A DNA stretch of 64,000 nt from Pseudomonas maioricensis (GCF_022790535.1 NZ_LOHG01000004.1:269326-333325), one strand, 5' to 3'; positions 1 to 10,272 are shown, numbered from the stretch's first letter. Translations and numbers: made by a program. The notes: generated by a model from the sequence alone, not told the origin.

Positions 1-84
1 CCGAGCTTGCTCGCGATGAACGATGACGCGGTGTATCTGAGCCCTCGCTGCGCCTGCATCGCGAGCAAGCTCGGCTCCCACAGG
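1..84. repeat. REP-type inverted repeat
   Basis: Imperfect dyad with outer arms containing GAGCTTGCTCGCGATG and its reverse complement around a loop of about 45 bases. It shares the GCTTGCTCGCGA core with several other copies in the window (the A family). The window starts inside or at the edge of this element. The rest of the stretch up to valS shows no gene. Confidence 0.8.
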
Positions 85-276
85 TATCTACACAAGGCTT
101 GCAGGTCAACATCGAATCCCCACAGTTTTTGGCAGTCCGATAGATTTTGCGCGAGCCTGTCCCACAGGGATATGCCTACCTCCTACAGCTAATCATCGCC
201 CCGCTCTACGCCCAGCCGTTCATCCCCGCTATACTTGTCGGCTTTCCTGAATTACAGCAATAGGTTCCCGCCGCGC

Positions 277-3123
277 ATGGACAAGACCTACCAGCCGCAC
301 GCTATTGAAACTTCCTGGTATCAAACCTGGGAATCCGAGAATTACTTCGCCCCGCAAGGTGCCGGTGACTCGTACACCATCATGATCCCGCCGCCGAACG
401 TCACCGGCAGCCTGCACATGGGCCATGGTTTCAATAACGCGATCATGGACGCCTTGATCCGTTTCCGTCGCATGCAGGGTCGCAACACCCTGTGGCAGCC
501 GGGCACGGACCACGCCGGTATCGCCACGCAAATGCTGGTAGAGCGTCAGATCGAAGCGCAGGGCCTGAACCGTCATGACCTGGGCCGCGATAAATTCCTC
601 GAGAAAATCTGGGAATGGAAAGATCAGTCCGGCGGCAACATCAGCCGTCAGATCCGTCGCCTGGGCTCGTCCGTTGACTGGAGCCGTGAGCGCTTCACCA
701 TGGACGATGGTCTTTCTGACGCGGTCAAAGAAGCCTTCGTGCGCCTGCACGAAGACGGCCTGATCTATCGCGGCAAGCGTCTGGTCAACTGGGACACCAA
801 ACTGCACACCGCCATTTCCGACCTCGAAGTAGAGAACCACGACGAGAAAGGCTTCCTGTGGAACCTGCGTTATCCACTGGCTGACGGCGCGAAAACCGCT
901 GACGGCCTGGACTACCTGATCGTTGCCACGACGCGCCCGGAAACTATGCTCGGTGATGCCGCCGTTGCCGTTAACCCGGAAGACGAGCGTTACAAGGCAC
1001 TGATCGGCAAGTTCGTTGAGCTGCCACTGGTTGGCCGCCGCATCCCGATCATCGCGGATGAATACTGCGACCCTGAATTTGGCACCGGCTGCGTGAAAAT
1101 CACCCCGGCCCACGATTTCAACGACTATGAAGTCGGCAAGCGTCACAACCTGCCGTTGTTGAACATCTTCGACAAGAACGCCAACGTGCTGGCCGCAGCG
1201 CAGGTGTTCAACCTCGACGGCACGCTGAACGAAAGCGTAGACGGCACCCTGCCTGCCGAATACGCAGGTCTAGACCGCTTCGAAGCACGCAAGCAAATCG
1301 TTGCTGCATTCGACGCCGCCGGCCTGCTGGTCAGCGTTGACGATCACGCCCTGAAAGTCCCGAAAGGCGACCGCTCCGGCACTATCATCGAGCCGTGGCT
1401 GACTGACCAGTGGTACGTGTCTACCAAGCCTTTGGCTGAACCGGCTATTGCTGCCGTAGAAGACGGCCGCATCGCCTTCGTGCCCAAGCAGTACGAAAAC
1501 ATGTACTTCTCCTGGATGCGTGACATCCAGGACTGGTGCATCAGCCGTCAGCTCTGGTGGGGCCACCGCATCCCGGCCTGGTACGACGAGTCCGGCAAGG
1601 TATACGTCGGTCGCGACGAAGCCGAAGTCCGTGCCAAGAACAACCTGGGCCCCGACGTTGCGCTGCAACAGGACAACGACGTACTCGACACCTGGTTCAG
1701 TTCGGGCCTGTGGACGTTCTCCACCCTCGGCTGGCCGGAAAAGACCAAGGCGCTGGAAACCTTCCACTCCACCGACGTACTGGTGACTGGCTTCGACATC
1801 ATTTTCTTCTGGGTTGCCCGGATGATCATGCTCACCATGCACCTGGTGAAAGACGAAGACGGCACGCCGCAAGTACCGTTCAAGACGGTATATGTTCACG
1901 GTCTGGTCCGAGATGGCCAGGGCCAGAAGATGTCCAAGTCCAAGGGCAACGTCCTGGACCCGCTGGACATCATCGACGGCATTGAGCTGGAAGACCTGGT
2001 GCAGAAGCGCACCTCCGGCATGATGCAGCCGAAACTGGCGAAGAAGATTGAAAAGCAGACTCGCGACGAGTTTGCCGATGGCATCGCCAGCTACGGTACT
2101 GATGCCCTGCGCTTCACCTTCTGCTCGCTGGCGTCCACCGGCCGCGACATCAAGTTCGACATGGGCCGCGTTGAAGGCTATCGCAACTTCTGCAACAAGA
2201 TCTGGAACGCGGCGCGCTACGTGCTGGATAAAGGCGAAGATTGCGGCCAGAACGGCGAAGAAGTCGAGTTGTCCCTGGCTGATCGCTGGATCATCTCGCA
2301 GCTGCAACGCACTGAAGCCGAAGTGACCCGTCAGCTGGATCAGTTCCGTTTCGACCTCGCGGCTCAGGCGCTGTACGAGTTCATCTGGAACCAGTATTGC
2401 GACTGGTACCTGGAACTCTCCAAGCCTGTGCTGTGGGACGAGAATGCCCCGGTTGAACGTCAGCGCGGTACTCGTCGTACGCTGGTTCGCGTGCTGGAAG
2501 TTGCGCTGCGTCTGGCGCATCCGTTCATGCCGTTCATCACCGAAGAAATCTGGCAGCGCCTTGCGCCGCTGGCGGGTGCAGAAGGCAAGACCATCATGCT
2601 GCAACCTTGGCCAGTGGCCAACGAAGCACGCATCGATCAAGCCGCTGAAGACGACATCGAATGGCTCAAGGGCCTGATGCTCGCCACCCGTAACATTCGT
2701 GGCGAAATGAACATTGGCCCTGGCAAGCCGCTGCAACTGTTCCTCAAGAACGTCAACGCCGAAGACTTGCGTCGCCTGCAGGAAAACGATTACCTACTGA
2801 AGAAACTAGCCAAGCTGGAATCCATCACCGTACTGGAAGCAGGCGCAGAAGCACCGCTGTCGGCCACCGGTCTGGTGGGTGAAATGGAAGTGCTGGTGCC
2901 GATGGCTGGCTTGATCGACAAAGATGCCGAACTGGCGCGTCTGGACAAGGAAATCCTGCGTCTGCAAGGCGAAGTGCAACGAGTGGGCGGCAAGCTGTCC
3001 AACGCTGCCTTCGTCGACAAGGCCCCGCCTGAAGTCATCGCCAAGGAACGCGCGAAGATGGCCGAAGCTGAACAGGCTCTGGGCAAACTGGCTGAGCAGC
3101 GTGCGCGGATTGCGAGTTTGTAA
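277..3123 (+). CDS. valS: Valine--tRNA ligase
   Basis: Class I aminoacyl-tRNA synthetase that charges tRNA-Val in the cytoplasm and edits mischarged threonine. The 948-residue product carries the HIGH-type signature ([10 protein letters not shown], residues 41-50) and the KMSKS loop near residues 551-555. It ends in a charged helical stretch (about 880-948) typical of the ValS coiled-coil arm. Length matches the family. The ATG at 277 is chosen because the protein then begins [11 protein letters not shown], the usual ValS start; the open frame extends upstream only through a TTG at 235. A hairpin terminator follows directly. Confidence 0.98.
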   Translation: MDKTYQPHAIETSWYQTWESENYFAPQGAGDSYTIMIPPPNVTGSLHMGHGFNNAIMDALIRFRRMQGRNTLWQPGTDHAGIATQMLVERQIEAQGLNRHDLGRDKFLEKIWEWKDQSGGNISRQIRRLGSSVDWSRERFTMDDGLSDAVKEAFVRLHEDGLIYRGKRLVNWDTKLHTAISDLEVENHDEKGFLWNLRYPLADGAKTADGLDYLIVATTRPETMLGDAAVAVNPEDERYKALIGKFVELPLVGRRIPIIADEYCDPEFGTGCVKITPAHDFNDYEVGKRHNLPLLNIFDKNANVLAAAQVFNLDGTLNESVDGTLPAEYAGLDRFEARKQIVAAFDAAGLLVSVDDHALKVPKGDRSGTIIEPWLTDQWYVSTKPLAEPAIAAVEDGRIAFVPKQYENMYFSWMRDIQDWCISRQLWWGHRIPAWYDESGKVYVGRDEAEVRAKNNLGPDVALQQDNDVLDTWFSSGLWTFSTLGWPEKTKALETFHSTDVLVTGFDIIFFWVARMIMLTMHLVKDEDGTPQVPFKTVYVHGLVRDGQGQKMSKSKGNVLDPLDIIDGIELEDLVQKRTSGMMQPKLAKKIEKQTRDEFADGIASYGTDALRFTFCSLASTGRDIKFDMGRVEGYRNFCNKIWNAARYVLDKGEDCGQNGEEVELSLADRWIISQLQRTEAEVTRQLDQFRFDLAAQALYEFIWNQYCDWYLELSKPVLWDENAPVERQRGTRRTLVRVLEVALRLAHPFMPFITEEIWQRLAPLAGAEGKTIMLQPWPVANEARIDQAAEDDIEWLKGLMLATRNIRGEMNIGPGKPLQLFLKNVNAEDLRRLQENDYLLKKLAKLESITVLEAGAEAPLSATGLVGEMEVLVPMAGLIDKDAELARLDKEILRLQGEVQRVGGKLSNAAFVDKAPPEVIAKERAKMAEAEQALGKLAEQRARIASL

Positions 3124-3132
3124 ATAAAACAG

Positions 3133-3166
3133 TCAGCCAGCCTTCCACAAGGCTGGCTGATTTATT
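3133..3166 (+). terminator. Rho-independent terminator of valS
   Basis: A 12-bp stem (TCAGCCAGCCTT paired with AAGGCTGGCTGA) with a four-base loop CCAC, followed by TTTATT. It lies ten bases after the valS stop codon. Confidence 0.85.
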
Positions 3167-3170
3167 CAAA

Positions 3171-3266
3171 CCCTGTAGGAGTGAGCTTGCTCGCGATAGC
3201 GGTCTGTCATTCACATGATTAGTGCCTGACAAACCGCTATCGCGAGCAAGCTCACTCCTACAGGGT
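3171..3266. repeat. REP-type inverted repeat (A family)
   Basis: Two near-perfect arms of about 30 bases (CCTGTAGGAGTGAGCTTGCT and its complement) flank a central loop. The right arm lies just upstream of rlmF, so the open frame of rlmF runs back into the repeat. Confidence 0.9.
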
Positions 3267-3293
3267 TTTGCGTTTCAACGAGACCTCATCGGC

Positions 3294-4316
3294 ATGACCA
3301 TCCCGAATACTCCAAAACCACCCCGCAAAAAGCCCAAATCGGCGCAGCCAGGCAAACCTGCCGAGCCCCGTGAAAAAGCCACTTTGCACCCACGCAATCG
3401 CCATCAAGGCCATTACGACTTCCCCAAGCTGATCAAAAGCAGCCCGGAACTGGGTCAGTTTCTGATCACCAACCCGTATGGCAAGGAAAGCATCGACTTC
3501 GCCAACCCGGCCGCCGTGCGCGTGTTCAACCGTGCGCTGCTCAAGTCGTTTTATGGCATTGCCCACTGGGATATCCCGGCAGACTATCTATGCCCGCCGA
3601 TTCCTGGTCGCGCTGACTATCTGCACTTCCTCGCCGACCTGCTGGCTGAGCGCAACGAAGGCGTAATTCCTCGCGGCGCTTTGATCAAGGCGCTGGACGT
3701 CGGCACCGGTGCAAACTGCGTGTATCCACTGATCGGGCACAGCGACTATGGTTGGCAGTTCCTCGGCTCTGACATTGACCCGACAGCCATTTCTGCCGCC
3801 ACTGCAATCATCAAGTCCAACAACCTGAGCAAGGCCATCAGCCTGCGTCAGCAAAGTAATCGCAAACAGATCCTGCTGGACCTGCTCAGCAGCGATGAGC
3901 GTTTCGACGTAAGCCTTTGCAACCCGCCCTTCCACTCATCTCTGGAAGAAGCACAGCGCGGCAGTCAGCGTAAATGGCGGGCGTTGGGCAAGGCGGACCC
4001 GAAACGCAAACTGCCGGTGCTGAACTTCGGCGGGCAATCTCAGGAGTTGTGGTGTGAAGGCGGCGAAATCGGCTTCGTCACTCAACTGATCAAAGAAAGC
4101 ACCCAAGCAGCGAAACAGGTGTTGTGGTTCAGCACGCTGGTTTCAAAGGCGTCGAACCTGCCGATGATTCAAAGCACACTGAAGAAAGTCGGCGTGTTTG
4201 AAAGCCAGGTGGTCGAGATGGGCCAGGGTCAGAAGCAAAGCCGATTCGTGGCGTGGACCTTCCATGACAAGGCCAGACAAGAGGCTTGGCGTCAGGAGCG
4301 TTGGGCGTTGAAATAA
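3294..4316 (+). CDS. rlmF: 23S rRNA (adenine(1618)-N6)-methyltransferase RlmF
   Basis: SAM-dependent enzyme that methylates A1618 of 23S rRNA. The 340-residue protein has a basic proline/lysine-rich N-terminus, then the YbiN/RlmF core with GHYDFPKLI, a SAM-binding segment ([15 protein letters not shown]) and the N6-adenine methylase motif NPPFHSS near residues 210-216. The start at 3294 ([10 protein letters not shown]) is preferred because sequence upstream in frame belongs to a REP arm. It appears monocistronic, with repeats on both sides. Confidence 0.93.
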   Translation: MTIPNTPKPPRKKPKSAQPGKPAEPREKATLHPRNRHQGHYDFPKLIKSSPELGQFLITNPYGKESIDFANPAAVRVFNRALLKSFYGIAHWDIPADYLCPPIPGRADYLHFLADLLAERNEGVIPRGALIKALDVGTGANCVYPLIGHSDYGWQFLGSDIDPTAISAATAIIKSNNLSKAISLRQQSNRKQILLDLLSSDERFDVSLCNPPFHSSLEEAQRGSQRKWRALGKADPKRKLPVLNFGGQSQELWCEGGEIGFVTQLIKESTQAAKQVLWFSTLVSKASNLPMIQSTLKKVGVFESQVVEMGQGQKQSRFVAWTFHDKARQEAWRQERWALK

Positions 4317-4330
4317 ACAACCGCCACTCA

Positions 4331-4425
4331 CCTGGGGAGCGAATTTATTCGCGAAGACGGCGTTACTCACGATAGATATGCATTGAATGTATCGACCTCT
4401 TCGCGAATAAATTCGCTCCCACAGG
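4331..4425. repeat. REP-type inverted repeat (C family)
   Basis: Arms GGGAGCGAATTTATTCGCGA and its complement pair over about 25 bases. The core GAATTTATTCGCGAAG differs from the A family and recurs at 21757 and, in part, near 55860. Confidence 0.88.
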
Positions 4426-4450
4426 CCCCGTATTTTCAATAGACAGACAC

Positions 4451-4488
4451 AAAAAAGCCGTGCCCGGTTAACCGGCGCACGGCTTTTT
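4451..4488. terminator. Bidirectional terminator between rlmF and the HU gene
   Basis: A-run, stem GCCGTGC/GCACGGC, further pairing CCGG/CCGG at the top, then a T-run. It has A/T tails on both sides, so it can end transcription of rlmF (+) and of the HU gene (-), whose stop lies about 18 bases away. Confidence 0.85.
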
Positions 4489-4505
4489 CAACAGCAAGCG
4501 TGTGC

Positions 4506-4787
4506 TTACTTGTTGATCGAGTCGTTCAGCACTTTAGCTGGTACGAACTTGATGACTTTCTTGGCAGCGATTTCGATGGCAGCGCCAGTCGAAGGGTTAC
4601 GGCCAGTGCGAGCTGGACGCTCGGCAACTTTCAGCTTGCCGATGCCCGGCAGAGTGATTTCAGCGCCGTTTTCCAGTTGGTCGGCAACAATCTGGCCCAA
4701 TTGCTCAAGAGCATTACGCGCGGTGGTTTTAGGCGCGTCGATAGCTTCTGCGATATCGGCGATCAATTGGTCTTTAGTCAGAGCCAT
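4506..4787 (-). CDS. HU family DNA-binding protein
   Basis: Nucleoid protein that bends DNA as a dimer. The 93 residues begin MALTKDQLIADIAEA and show the HU arm signature (GRNPSTGAAIEIAAKK) with the conserved proline. The length is standard for an HU subunit. The start has a good ribosome site (AAGGAA) upstream. Pseudomonads hold several HU paralogues; I do not assign which one this is, although it resembles the HupN/HupB types. It is divergent from yejK, another nucleoid protein, across a 400-base gap. Confidence 0.93.
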   Translation of the reverse strand: MALTKDQLIADIAEAIDAPKTTARNALEQLGQIVADQLENGAEITLPGIGKLKVAERPARTGRNPSTGAAIEIAAKKVIKFVPAKVLNDSINK

Positions 4788-5191
4788 GGTGGTGTTCCTT
4801 CCCTATCAAATTCATTTGGATTGCAGAGTGCAGCATCGGCCTGGGGTCAGATCATGAACCCGACCCTCCAGTAGCAGCCACGATTAATCGCGAAATGTAG
4901 ATACTGAAACCGGGCATTGGTTCGGCCCGAACGCACACAAACTGCGGTGCTTGGCGCGCTATGCTGCGCAAGACGGGGCAAAACTAGCACAGAGCCGAGC
5001 AAATATCCGCACTAACCTACCCGTTTGGACAGGATTCTGCCGAATCAGCCAAAAAAAACCGTTCAAACACCACCATGAGAGCTAAAACCAAGGGGTGCAG
5101 CCGCGTTTCGCGTCCGGGTGCGTTACACTGACCGCCGTTAACCGAGCAGCGCCGCTCGTCAGTATCCCGCTCACAACCAGCCGAGAAATCC
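4788..5191. promoter_or_regulatory. Divergent intergenic region, HU gene and yejK
   Basis: This 404-base gap separates the divergent HU and yejK genes and must hold both promoters. I could not pick unambiguous -35/-10 pairs. A short dyad is visible near 4911-4932 (CCGGGCATTGGTTCGGCCCG). No coding frame with good features is present. Confidence 0.4.
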
Positions 5192-6193
5192 ATGCCGATC
5201 CGTCATTGCATCGTCCACCTGATCGACAAGAAACCCGACGGTACGCCCGCAGTTCTCCACGCACGCGACTCCGAACTCGCTGAGTCCCAGGCCATCGAGA
5301 ACATGCTGGCCGACCTCAACGAAAGCTATAACGCCAAACAAGGCAAGGCGTGGGGTTTTTTCCACGCTGAGTCAGGCGCGCATCCATTCAGCGGCTGGCT
5401 GAAGGAATACATGGACGGCGGCAAAGACTTCACGGCGTTCAGCCGGGTCGCAGTCGAACACCTGCAAAAGCTGATGGAAGAATCCAACCTGTCCGTGGGG
5501 GGGCACGTGTTGTTTGCCCACTACCAACAAGGCATGACGGATTATCTGGTCATCGCCCTGCTGCACCACAGCGAAGGCGTCGCCGTGAGTGAAACCCTGG
5601 ACGTTACACCGTCTCGCCATCTGGACCTGGGCCAACTGCACCTGGCAGCGCGGATCAACGTGTCAGAGTGGCAGAACAACAAGATGTCCAAGCAGTACAT
5701 CTCGTTCATCAAGGGCAAGAACGGCAAGAAAGTCTCGGAGTACTTCCGTGACTTCATTGGCTGCCAGGAAGGCGTTGACGGCCCTGGTGAAACCCGCACC
5801 TTGCTCAAAGCGTTCAGCGACTTCGTCGAGAGCGAAGACCTGCCTGAAGACTCTGCCCGCGAGAAAACCAAAACCCTGGTCGACTACGCCAGCAGCCAGA
5901 GCAAAATGGGTGAGCCCATGGGCCTGGAAGAACTCTCCGGCCTGATCGATGAAGAGCGCCCGCGTGCCTTCTACGACCACATCCGCAACAAGGATTACGG
6001 CCTGTCACCAGAGATCCCGGCCGATAAGCGCACTCTTAACCAGTTCCGTCGCTTCACCGGCCGCGCGGAAGGCCTGTCGATCAGCTTTGAAGCGCACCTG
6101 CTGGGCGACAAGATCGAATACGACGAAGCCGCTGGCACCCTGATCATCAAAGGCCTGCCAACGCAGCTCACTGATCAGCTCAAGCGTCGCTGA
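5192..6193 (+). CDS. yejK: Nucleoid-associated protein YejK/NdpA
   Basis: Cytoplasmic nucleoid-associated protein of the NdpA family. The 333 residues match the family length and begin [17 protein letters not shown]. Family-typical segments include [15 protein letters not shown] ([17 protein letters not shown]), a central [13 protein letters not shown] and a C-terminal [19 protein letters not shown]. The glutaredoxin gene starts 12 bases after its stop codon, so the two are probably cotranscribed. Confidence 0.93.
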   Translation: MPIRHCIVHLIDKKPDGTPAVLHARDSELAESQAIENMLADLNESYNAKQGKAWGFFHAESGAHPFSGWLKEYMDGGKDFTAFSRVAVEHLQKLMEESNLSVGGHVLFAHYQQGMTDYLVIALLHHSEGVAVSETLDVTPSRHLDLGQLHLAARINVSEWQNNKMSKQYISFIKGKNGKKVSEYFRDFIGCQEGVDGPGETRTLLKAFSDFVESEDLPEDSAREKTKTLVDYASSQSKMGEPMGLEELSGLIDEERPRAFYDHIRNKDYGLSPEIPADKRTLNQFRRFTGRAEGLSISFEAHLLGDKIEYDEAAGTLIIKGLPTQLTDQLKRR

Positions 6194-6205
6194 GGACACT
6201 CGATC

Positions 6206-6556
6206 ATGCTGATAGGTATCCTGAAGAAGTTCGCCCTGATCATGCTCGTCGTCGTGGTTTATCAGAACTGGGGCAAGATCGAGCACTTCTTCAACCCCTC
6301 GGACGCCGTTACCGCGCAAACCCAGGCGCAAGCCCGGGTGGTGATGTACGCGACCGAGTGGTGCGGCTACTGCAAACAGACCCGACGTTTTCTCGACAGC
6401 AAAGGTATCCCGTTCAAGGAATACGACATCGAGAAGTCAGATGAGGGACGCAAGGCCTACGAAGCGCTGGGTGGCCGCGGCATCCCGTTGATTGATGTGA
6501 ATGGCACGATTATTCGGGGGTTTAGTGAAGAGGCGATATTGGCGGCTTTGAAATAA
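6206..6556 (+). CDS. Membrane-anchored glutaredoxin-like protein
   Basis: A 116-residue protein with an N-terminal hydrophobic helix (about 8-19, KFALIMLVVVVYQ) followed by a glutaredoxin fold. The redox motif C53-G-Y-C56, the cis-proline region RGIPLIDVNG and a C-terminal GFSEEAILAAL are visible. It probably reduces disulfides or glutathionylated proteins, tethered to the inner membrane. The side of the membrane it faces cannot be settled from sequence alone. It follows yejK by 12 bases. Confidence 0.85.
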   Translation: MLIGILKKFALIMLVVVVYQNWGKIEHFFNPSDAVTAQTQAQARVVMYATEWCGYCKQTRRFLDSKGIPFKEYDIEKSDEGRKAYEALGGRGIPLIDVNGTIIRGFSEEAILAALK

Positions 6557-6565
6557 ACTCGACCG

Positions 6566-6638
6566 GTAGGAGCTGCCGCAGGCTGCGAATCACGGTATGT
6601 CAGACAGACCGCTTTCGCAGCCTTCGGCAGCTCCTACA
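6566..6638. repeat. REP-type inverted repeat (B family)
   Basis: Arms GTAGGAGCTGCCGCAGGCTG and GCAGCCTTCGGCAGCTCCTA pair with a few mismatches. It sits between the convergent glutaredoxin and GST genes and may serve as a transcript end. Confidence 0.88.
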
Positions 6639-6649
6639 GATAACGAATT

Positions 6650-7582
6650 TCAGTGCTTCTCGATCCGAAAACCAACCCGCGGGAAATGCACATGCACCAC
6701 ACCCGCCCGCTCGTCCTCACGACGCAGAATCAGCTCTTCGCGGCCACTGAACACCAACTCGCCTTCAACCGGATCAACCCCGTAATCAATCGCTGAAACG
6801 GTCACGTGATCTCCCGACTTGAAGCCATTGGGATCAGTGAACTGCTCATCCGGCAATGTGGCAGGCGTCGCGTTCAAGGCAATATCAACCGCATCAGCCG
6901 AACTCAACTCGCTCGGTGCGCCATGGCCAAAACCCAACACGCGCCCTAACCACGCCGCCACTTCAGGGTAATCATCGACAAACGGCGCAGTCACCGGGGT
7001 TTGCTTGAGGAACCACAGGGTATGGGCAACCGAAAAGTCAGCAATCGACGGCACGCCAAACAGGAAGTCGCCATTGCGCTCCAACTGCAACTCCAGGCGC
7101 GTCATCAGCGTTGGCCATTGATGCTTGGCCTGCTCGACGGGCAGGCGGGTTGCATTGCCACCTTGGAACAACGCAGCGCGATCAGCGACGAAGGCTTTCA
7201 CCCCTTCAGGTGGCACCTTGGCGAAGCGCACAGCGAGCGACTCAGGCTGGAACACCAGGCTCACGGCGTGCATGAACATTACTGAGTCGGCCCACGCTGC
7301 AAAGCTGGCGACCGTGAACTCCTGCCCTTCCGGGAAGAACGCAGGTGAGGCTTTTTCCTGTTCCAGACGGCGGGCCATCAGCGCTGTGTCGCAATAGATA
7401 TCCGCGCCGATCTGCAGCACCGGAGTTTTGCGGTAGCCGCCAGTCAACGCGGTCAGGTCGGGTTTTGGCATGATCGAAGGGATACTGACGGAGCGCCAGG
7501 ACAGGCCTTTGAACCCCAGCATCAAACGGGCTTTTTCGGCGAAAAGCGAAGTGGGGTAATGGTGCAGGATGATGTCGGTCAT
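6650..7582 (-). CDS. Glutathione S-transferase family protein
   Basis: A 310-residue protein with an N-terminal thioredoxin-like GST domain (MTDIILHHYPTSLFAEKARL; cis-Pro region YRKTPVLQIG; DTALMARRLE) and an all-helical C-terminal GST domain with the fold signature PSIADFSVAHTLWF. Residues after about 230 form an extra C-terminal extension with beta-strand character, so the protein is longer than classical 200-220-residue GSTs. The substrate is unknown. Confidence 0.85.
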   Translation of the reverse strand: MTDIILHHYPTSLFAEKARLMLGFKGLSWRSVSIPSIMPKPDLTALTGGYRKTPVLQIGADIYCDTALMARRLEQEKASPAFFPEGQEFTVASFAAWADSVMFMHAVSLVFQPESLAVRFAKVPPEGVKAFVADRAALFQGGNATRLPVEQAKHQWPTLMTRLELQLERNGDFLFGVPSIADFSVAHTLWFLKQTPVTAPFVDDYPEVAAWLGRVLGFGHGAPSELSSADAVDIALNATPATLPDEQFTDPNGFKSGDHVTVSAIDYGVDPVEGELVFSGREELILRREDERAGVVHVHFPRVGFRIEKH

Positions 7583-7692
7583 GGCTGGCTTTCCAACAGA
7601 AGGTAAACCAGCAGCTTAACCGGGTATAAGCAACGAGCCTACCCGGCAGCCCTGATGGCAAATCATCACAGCGAGTGATCGAAGACGCAGGC

Positions 7693-7756
7693 TCTTGTAA
7701 GAGCTGCCGCAGGCTGCGAACAACCATGTGTCAGACAACCGCTGTCGTAACCTCCA
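7693..7756. repeat. Degenerate B-family REP
   Basis: The left arm (TGTAAGAGCTGCCGCAGGCT) is clear. The right arm has decayed (GTCGTAACCTCC), leaving a half element. Confidence 0.5.
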
Positions 7757-7782
7757 ACTGAAGTGCCTGAAAAGATATAAAT

Positions 7783-7873
7783 CTGTAGGAGTGAGCTTGC
7801 TCGCGATAGCAGTGGGTCAGACACCCATTATTTATCTGATGCACTGCTATCGCGAGCAAGCTCACTCCTACAG
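7783..7873. repeat. REP-type inverted repeat (A family)
   Basis: Near-perfect pair of arms CTGTAGGAGTGAGCTTGCTC and complement, about 33 paired bases. It lies directly beside the degenerate B copy at 7693, so two families are nested in one gap. Confidence 0.9.
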
Positions 7874-7898
7874 ATTACGTACGCCCGGAGAATTATGG

Positions 7899-8210
7899 TC
7901 AAGGCGCGGAGCAATACCCCGCCGCCAGACACTCCTTCGCACTCTTCCTCAGCTTCTTGATCAACCGCTCCTGACGCAACGCCTCGCCCTTGCTCACACA
8001 CTGCTCAACATAAACAAGTGCCACTGCCGGGCTGGAATAGAAGTAGCGCGCGCCTTTGCCACTTTGATGAGCAGCGAAGCGACGTTGCGGATCGTCACTG
8101 ATGCCGCAGTACAACGAGCCGTTTTCAGCACGCACCAGATACACGAACCAGGGTTTGCTAACCGCTGGTTCGGAGGGTTCGTTGAGAGGGGCGGATAGAG
8201 CTTCAGACAT
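7899..8210 (-). CDS. GIY-YIG nuclease superfamily protein
   Basis: A 103-residue protein with a single GIY-YIG domain of the UPF0213/YhbQ type. The two hallmark strands are VYL (residues 23-25) and YCGIS (34-38), followed by [17 protein letters not shown] with the conserved arginine, and a glutamate in [14 protein letters not shown] variable proline-rich tail of about 18 residues precedes the domain. YhbQ-like proteins act in DNA damage metabolism; the exact role here is unknown. Confidence 0.87.
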   Translation of the reverse strand: MSEALSAPLNEPSEPAVSKPWFVYLVRAENGSLYCGISDDPQRRFAAHQSGKGARYFYSSPAVALVYVEQCVSKGEALRQERLIKKLRKSAKECLAAGYCSAP

Positions 8211-8253
8211 GACAGCAGATCAATGGCGCGAAAGACACGATTCTATCAGAGGC

Positions 8254-8739
8254 TCAACGTCCGGCCTGAAACGCCTTGAGGCCCTTCTGCGCCTGAGCTC
8301 GGATGGCGTTTTGCACGAAAGGCGTCCAGCCGAGCAACAGGCCTTTGGCTCCCAGCGCCTGTCGGGACCAGCGCCACAGGTCGAATTGATCATGATGCTC
8401 GGCGATCTTGCCGTCGCGAAACACGAAGCGCGCCTGGATATCGTTAACCACGGTGTTGCCCGTCTGACTGAACAGATAAGTAGCAACCCAATGTGCAGCG
8501 CCACTGCGCTCGTCAGCGCGCACGCCATCAAACGTCAGGGAGAAATCCTTGGCCCGTGACGTGAGCATGCGCCACATGTCGCTGGCCTGCTGGCCGCGCA
8601 GTTCGCCAAAGACAGGATCGCTGAACAGCACGTCATCTGTGTAGCAGGCGGCCATGGCTTCTGCGTCAAGGCGGTTGAAGGCCTCGTAGAAGCGGGTAAT
8701 CAGCGCGTTATTGATCAGGCGTTTATCTTCGTCGCTCAT
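8254..8739 (-). CDS. Nuclear transport factor 2 (SnoaL-like) family protein
   Basis: A 161-residue single-domain protein with the NTF2 cone fold pattern: ALITRFYEAFNRLDAEAMAA, CYTDDVLFSDPVFGEL, then strands ending FRDGKIAEHHDQFDLWRW. Members bind or isomerise small molecules, but no substrate can be named. The start at MSDEDKR (8739) is used; the in-frame extension to 8808 lacks family similarity. The MFS gene lies upstream on the same strand (8826-10055), 86 bases away. Confidence 0.8.
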   Translation of the reverse strand: MSDEDKRLINNALITRFYEAFNRLDAEAMAACYTDDVLFSDPVFGELRGQQASDMWRMLTSRAKDFSLTFDGVRADERSGAAHWVATYLFSQTGNTVVNDIQARFVFRDGKIAEHHDQFDLWRWSRQALGAKGLLLGWTPFVQNAIRAQAQKGLKAFQAGR

Positions 8740-8825
8740 GCATGCAGGTCCATTGGAGCAAAAGGTGCCTGCACGATAAGCGGCATTTGGCCGCTTTACT
8801 ACAGACATTCACCGGGCAAATTCTG

Positions 8826-10055
8826 CTACTCAACTTTTTCGCTGGTCACATCGACAAACAACGCGCGCCCCGCGCCCATTCCCGCGATGACTGCACCCAG
8901 GCCCAGCACAGCAAATATCCAGCCGACGGCGTCCCAACTGCCGGTCATGTCATGCACGACACCTACGGCGAACGGCCCCATGGCCGCAATCGTGTAGCCG
9001 ATGCCCTGAGCCATGCTCGACAGGTTGGAGGCCACATGCGAGTCACGCGAGCGCAGAACAATCAATGCCAACGCAAGGCTGAACGTGCCGCCCTGCCCCA
9101 CTCCCAGCAGAATGCCCCACGCCCACAAACCTTCCAGCGGCGCATAAAGACAGCCGAAAAGACCGGTCAAGGTCAGGATCATCACCAACAGAATTGGCAA
9201 ACGCTGATCCTTGCCGCGCGTGGCGAGCCATGGGACGCTCAACGCGCTGATGACCTGCACAATGATCGAACCTGACAGCAGCAGCCCCGCGTGTGTCGGC
9301 GACAGCCCGCGACCGATCAGGATCGAGGGCAGCCAGCCAAAAACAATGTACGACAGCGACGACTGCAACCCCATGTACAGCGTGACCTGCCACGCGAGGC
9401 GATCACGCAGCAGGCCTTTGACGCGATAGACCGCACGATTGCTGTCGTGCGCTTCGCGAGCCTGGGGAAACCAGACAATGGCGGCGATGACTGCAGGCAC
9501 CAACCAGATACCAAGACCGATCGCCCAACTGTCATTGAAATACTGGCTGAGCGGCACTGTTGAGCCCGCCGCAATCGCCGCGCCCAGACACAACGCCATG
9601 GTGTAGACCCCCATCAGAGCGCCAGCTTGCCGAGGGAAGTCGCGCTTGACGATACCGGGCAACAAGACGCCGATAATGCCGATACTGGCACCGGCCACCA
9701 GGCTGCCGATGAACAGGCCGGGTTCGCCAAACAAGCTACGCAACGCCAGCCCGCCCGCGAGCGTCAGCAGAATCACCAGCACCACCCGCTCCGCACCAAA
9801 ACGGCGCGCAAGCAATGGCGCAAGTGGCGCGAACAGCCCCAGACACAACACTGGCAACGTGGTCAGCAACCCGGCCTCGGCGGCGGACATGCCCAGGCTG
9901 TCAGACACATCATTAAGTAACGGCGCGATGCTTGAAAGCGCCGGGCGCAGGTTAAGCGCTACCAGCACCAGACCGAGCAAGAGCAGCCAGCGACTTTTAA
10001 GCAGTGAGGGTTGATCTTGCAGGGTCGTGCTCGCCGATGGCGCCTTGGTCGTCAT
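8826..10055 (-). CDS. CynX/NimT family MFS transporter
   Basis: Inner-membrane transporter of 409 residues with about 12 hydrophobic helices. The family signature LNLRPALSSIAPLL in the first helix marks the CynX/NimT group (cyanate and 2-nitroimidazole transporters). It also has ARRFGAERVV in the loop after helix 3 and GQGGTFSLALALIVLRS late in the protein. The start at 10055 (MTTKAPSAS) has a GAGA ribosome site and removes an implausible 38-residue upstream extension. The substrate is unknown. Confidence 0.85.
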   Translation of the reverse strand: MTTKAPSASTTLQDQPSLLKSRWLLLLGLVLVALNLRPALSSIAPLLNDVSDSLGMSAAEAGLLTTLPVLCLGLFAPLAPLLARRFGAERVVLVILLTLAGGLALRSLFGEPGLFIGSLVAGASIGIIGVLLPGIVKRDFPRQAGALMGVYTMALCLGAAIAAGSTVPLSQYFNDSWAIGLGIWLVPAVIAAIVWFPQAREAHDSNRAVYRVKGLLRDRLAWQVTLYMGLQSSLSYIVFGWLPSILIGRGLSPTHAGLLLSGSIIVQVISALSVPWLATRGKDQRLPILLVMILTLTGLFGCLYAPLEGLWAWGILLGVGQGGTFSLALALIVLRSRDSHVASNLSSMAQGIGYTIAAMGPFAVGVVHDMTGSWDAVGWIFAVLGLGAVIAGMGAGRALFVDVTSEKVE

Positions 10056-10183
10056 TTCATTCTCGTGGGGGCAGGTGATGAAGCAGCGCAGAGCGCCAAA
10101 AAGGTGCATCGTGTTGGAGAACGCAGATGAATACAAGTTTTGCGGGGATTGAATACAGATGACAGGCAAGATGCGATCTGATT

Positions 10184-10272
10184 GTGGGAGCGGTGCTTGC
10201 CCGCGAAAAGGCTAGAAGCAATTCACTTTAGATCGCGTCCAGCCTTATCGCGGGCAAGCCCAGCTCCCACAG
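10184..10272. repeat. REP-type inverted repeat (A variant)
   Basis: Arms GTGGGAGCGGTGCTTGCCCG and GGGCAAGCCCAGCTCCCACA. The core is GCTTGCCCGCGA rather than GCTTGCTCGCGA. It is located upstream of the MFS gene. Confidence 0.82.

Noticed and set aside
1270..2736. A 488-codon open frame antisense to valS
   Set aside because: It mirrors the GC-rich third positions of valS, has no family features, and valS is certain. The same holds for the other long antisense frames inside valS.
3222..3293. An extension of rlmF into peptides such as [10 protein letters not shown]
   Set aside because: This peptide arises wherever an A-family REP arm is read in frame; it appears next to many unrelated genes in the window and is not protein sequence under selection.
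7692..7880. Closely spaced repeats resembling a CRISPR-like array
   Set aside because: The units are REP inverted repeats of two families, unequal in spacing, with no cas genes and no direct-repeat/spacer periodicity.
7899..8210. GIY-YIG protein as a homing endonuclease or mobile element
   Set aside because: It is a short single-domain UPF0213-type protein with no DNA-targeting domain, inserted intron or split host gene.
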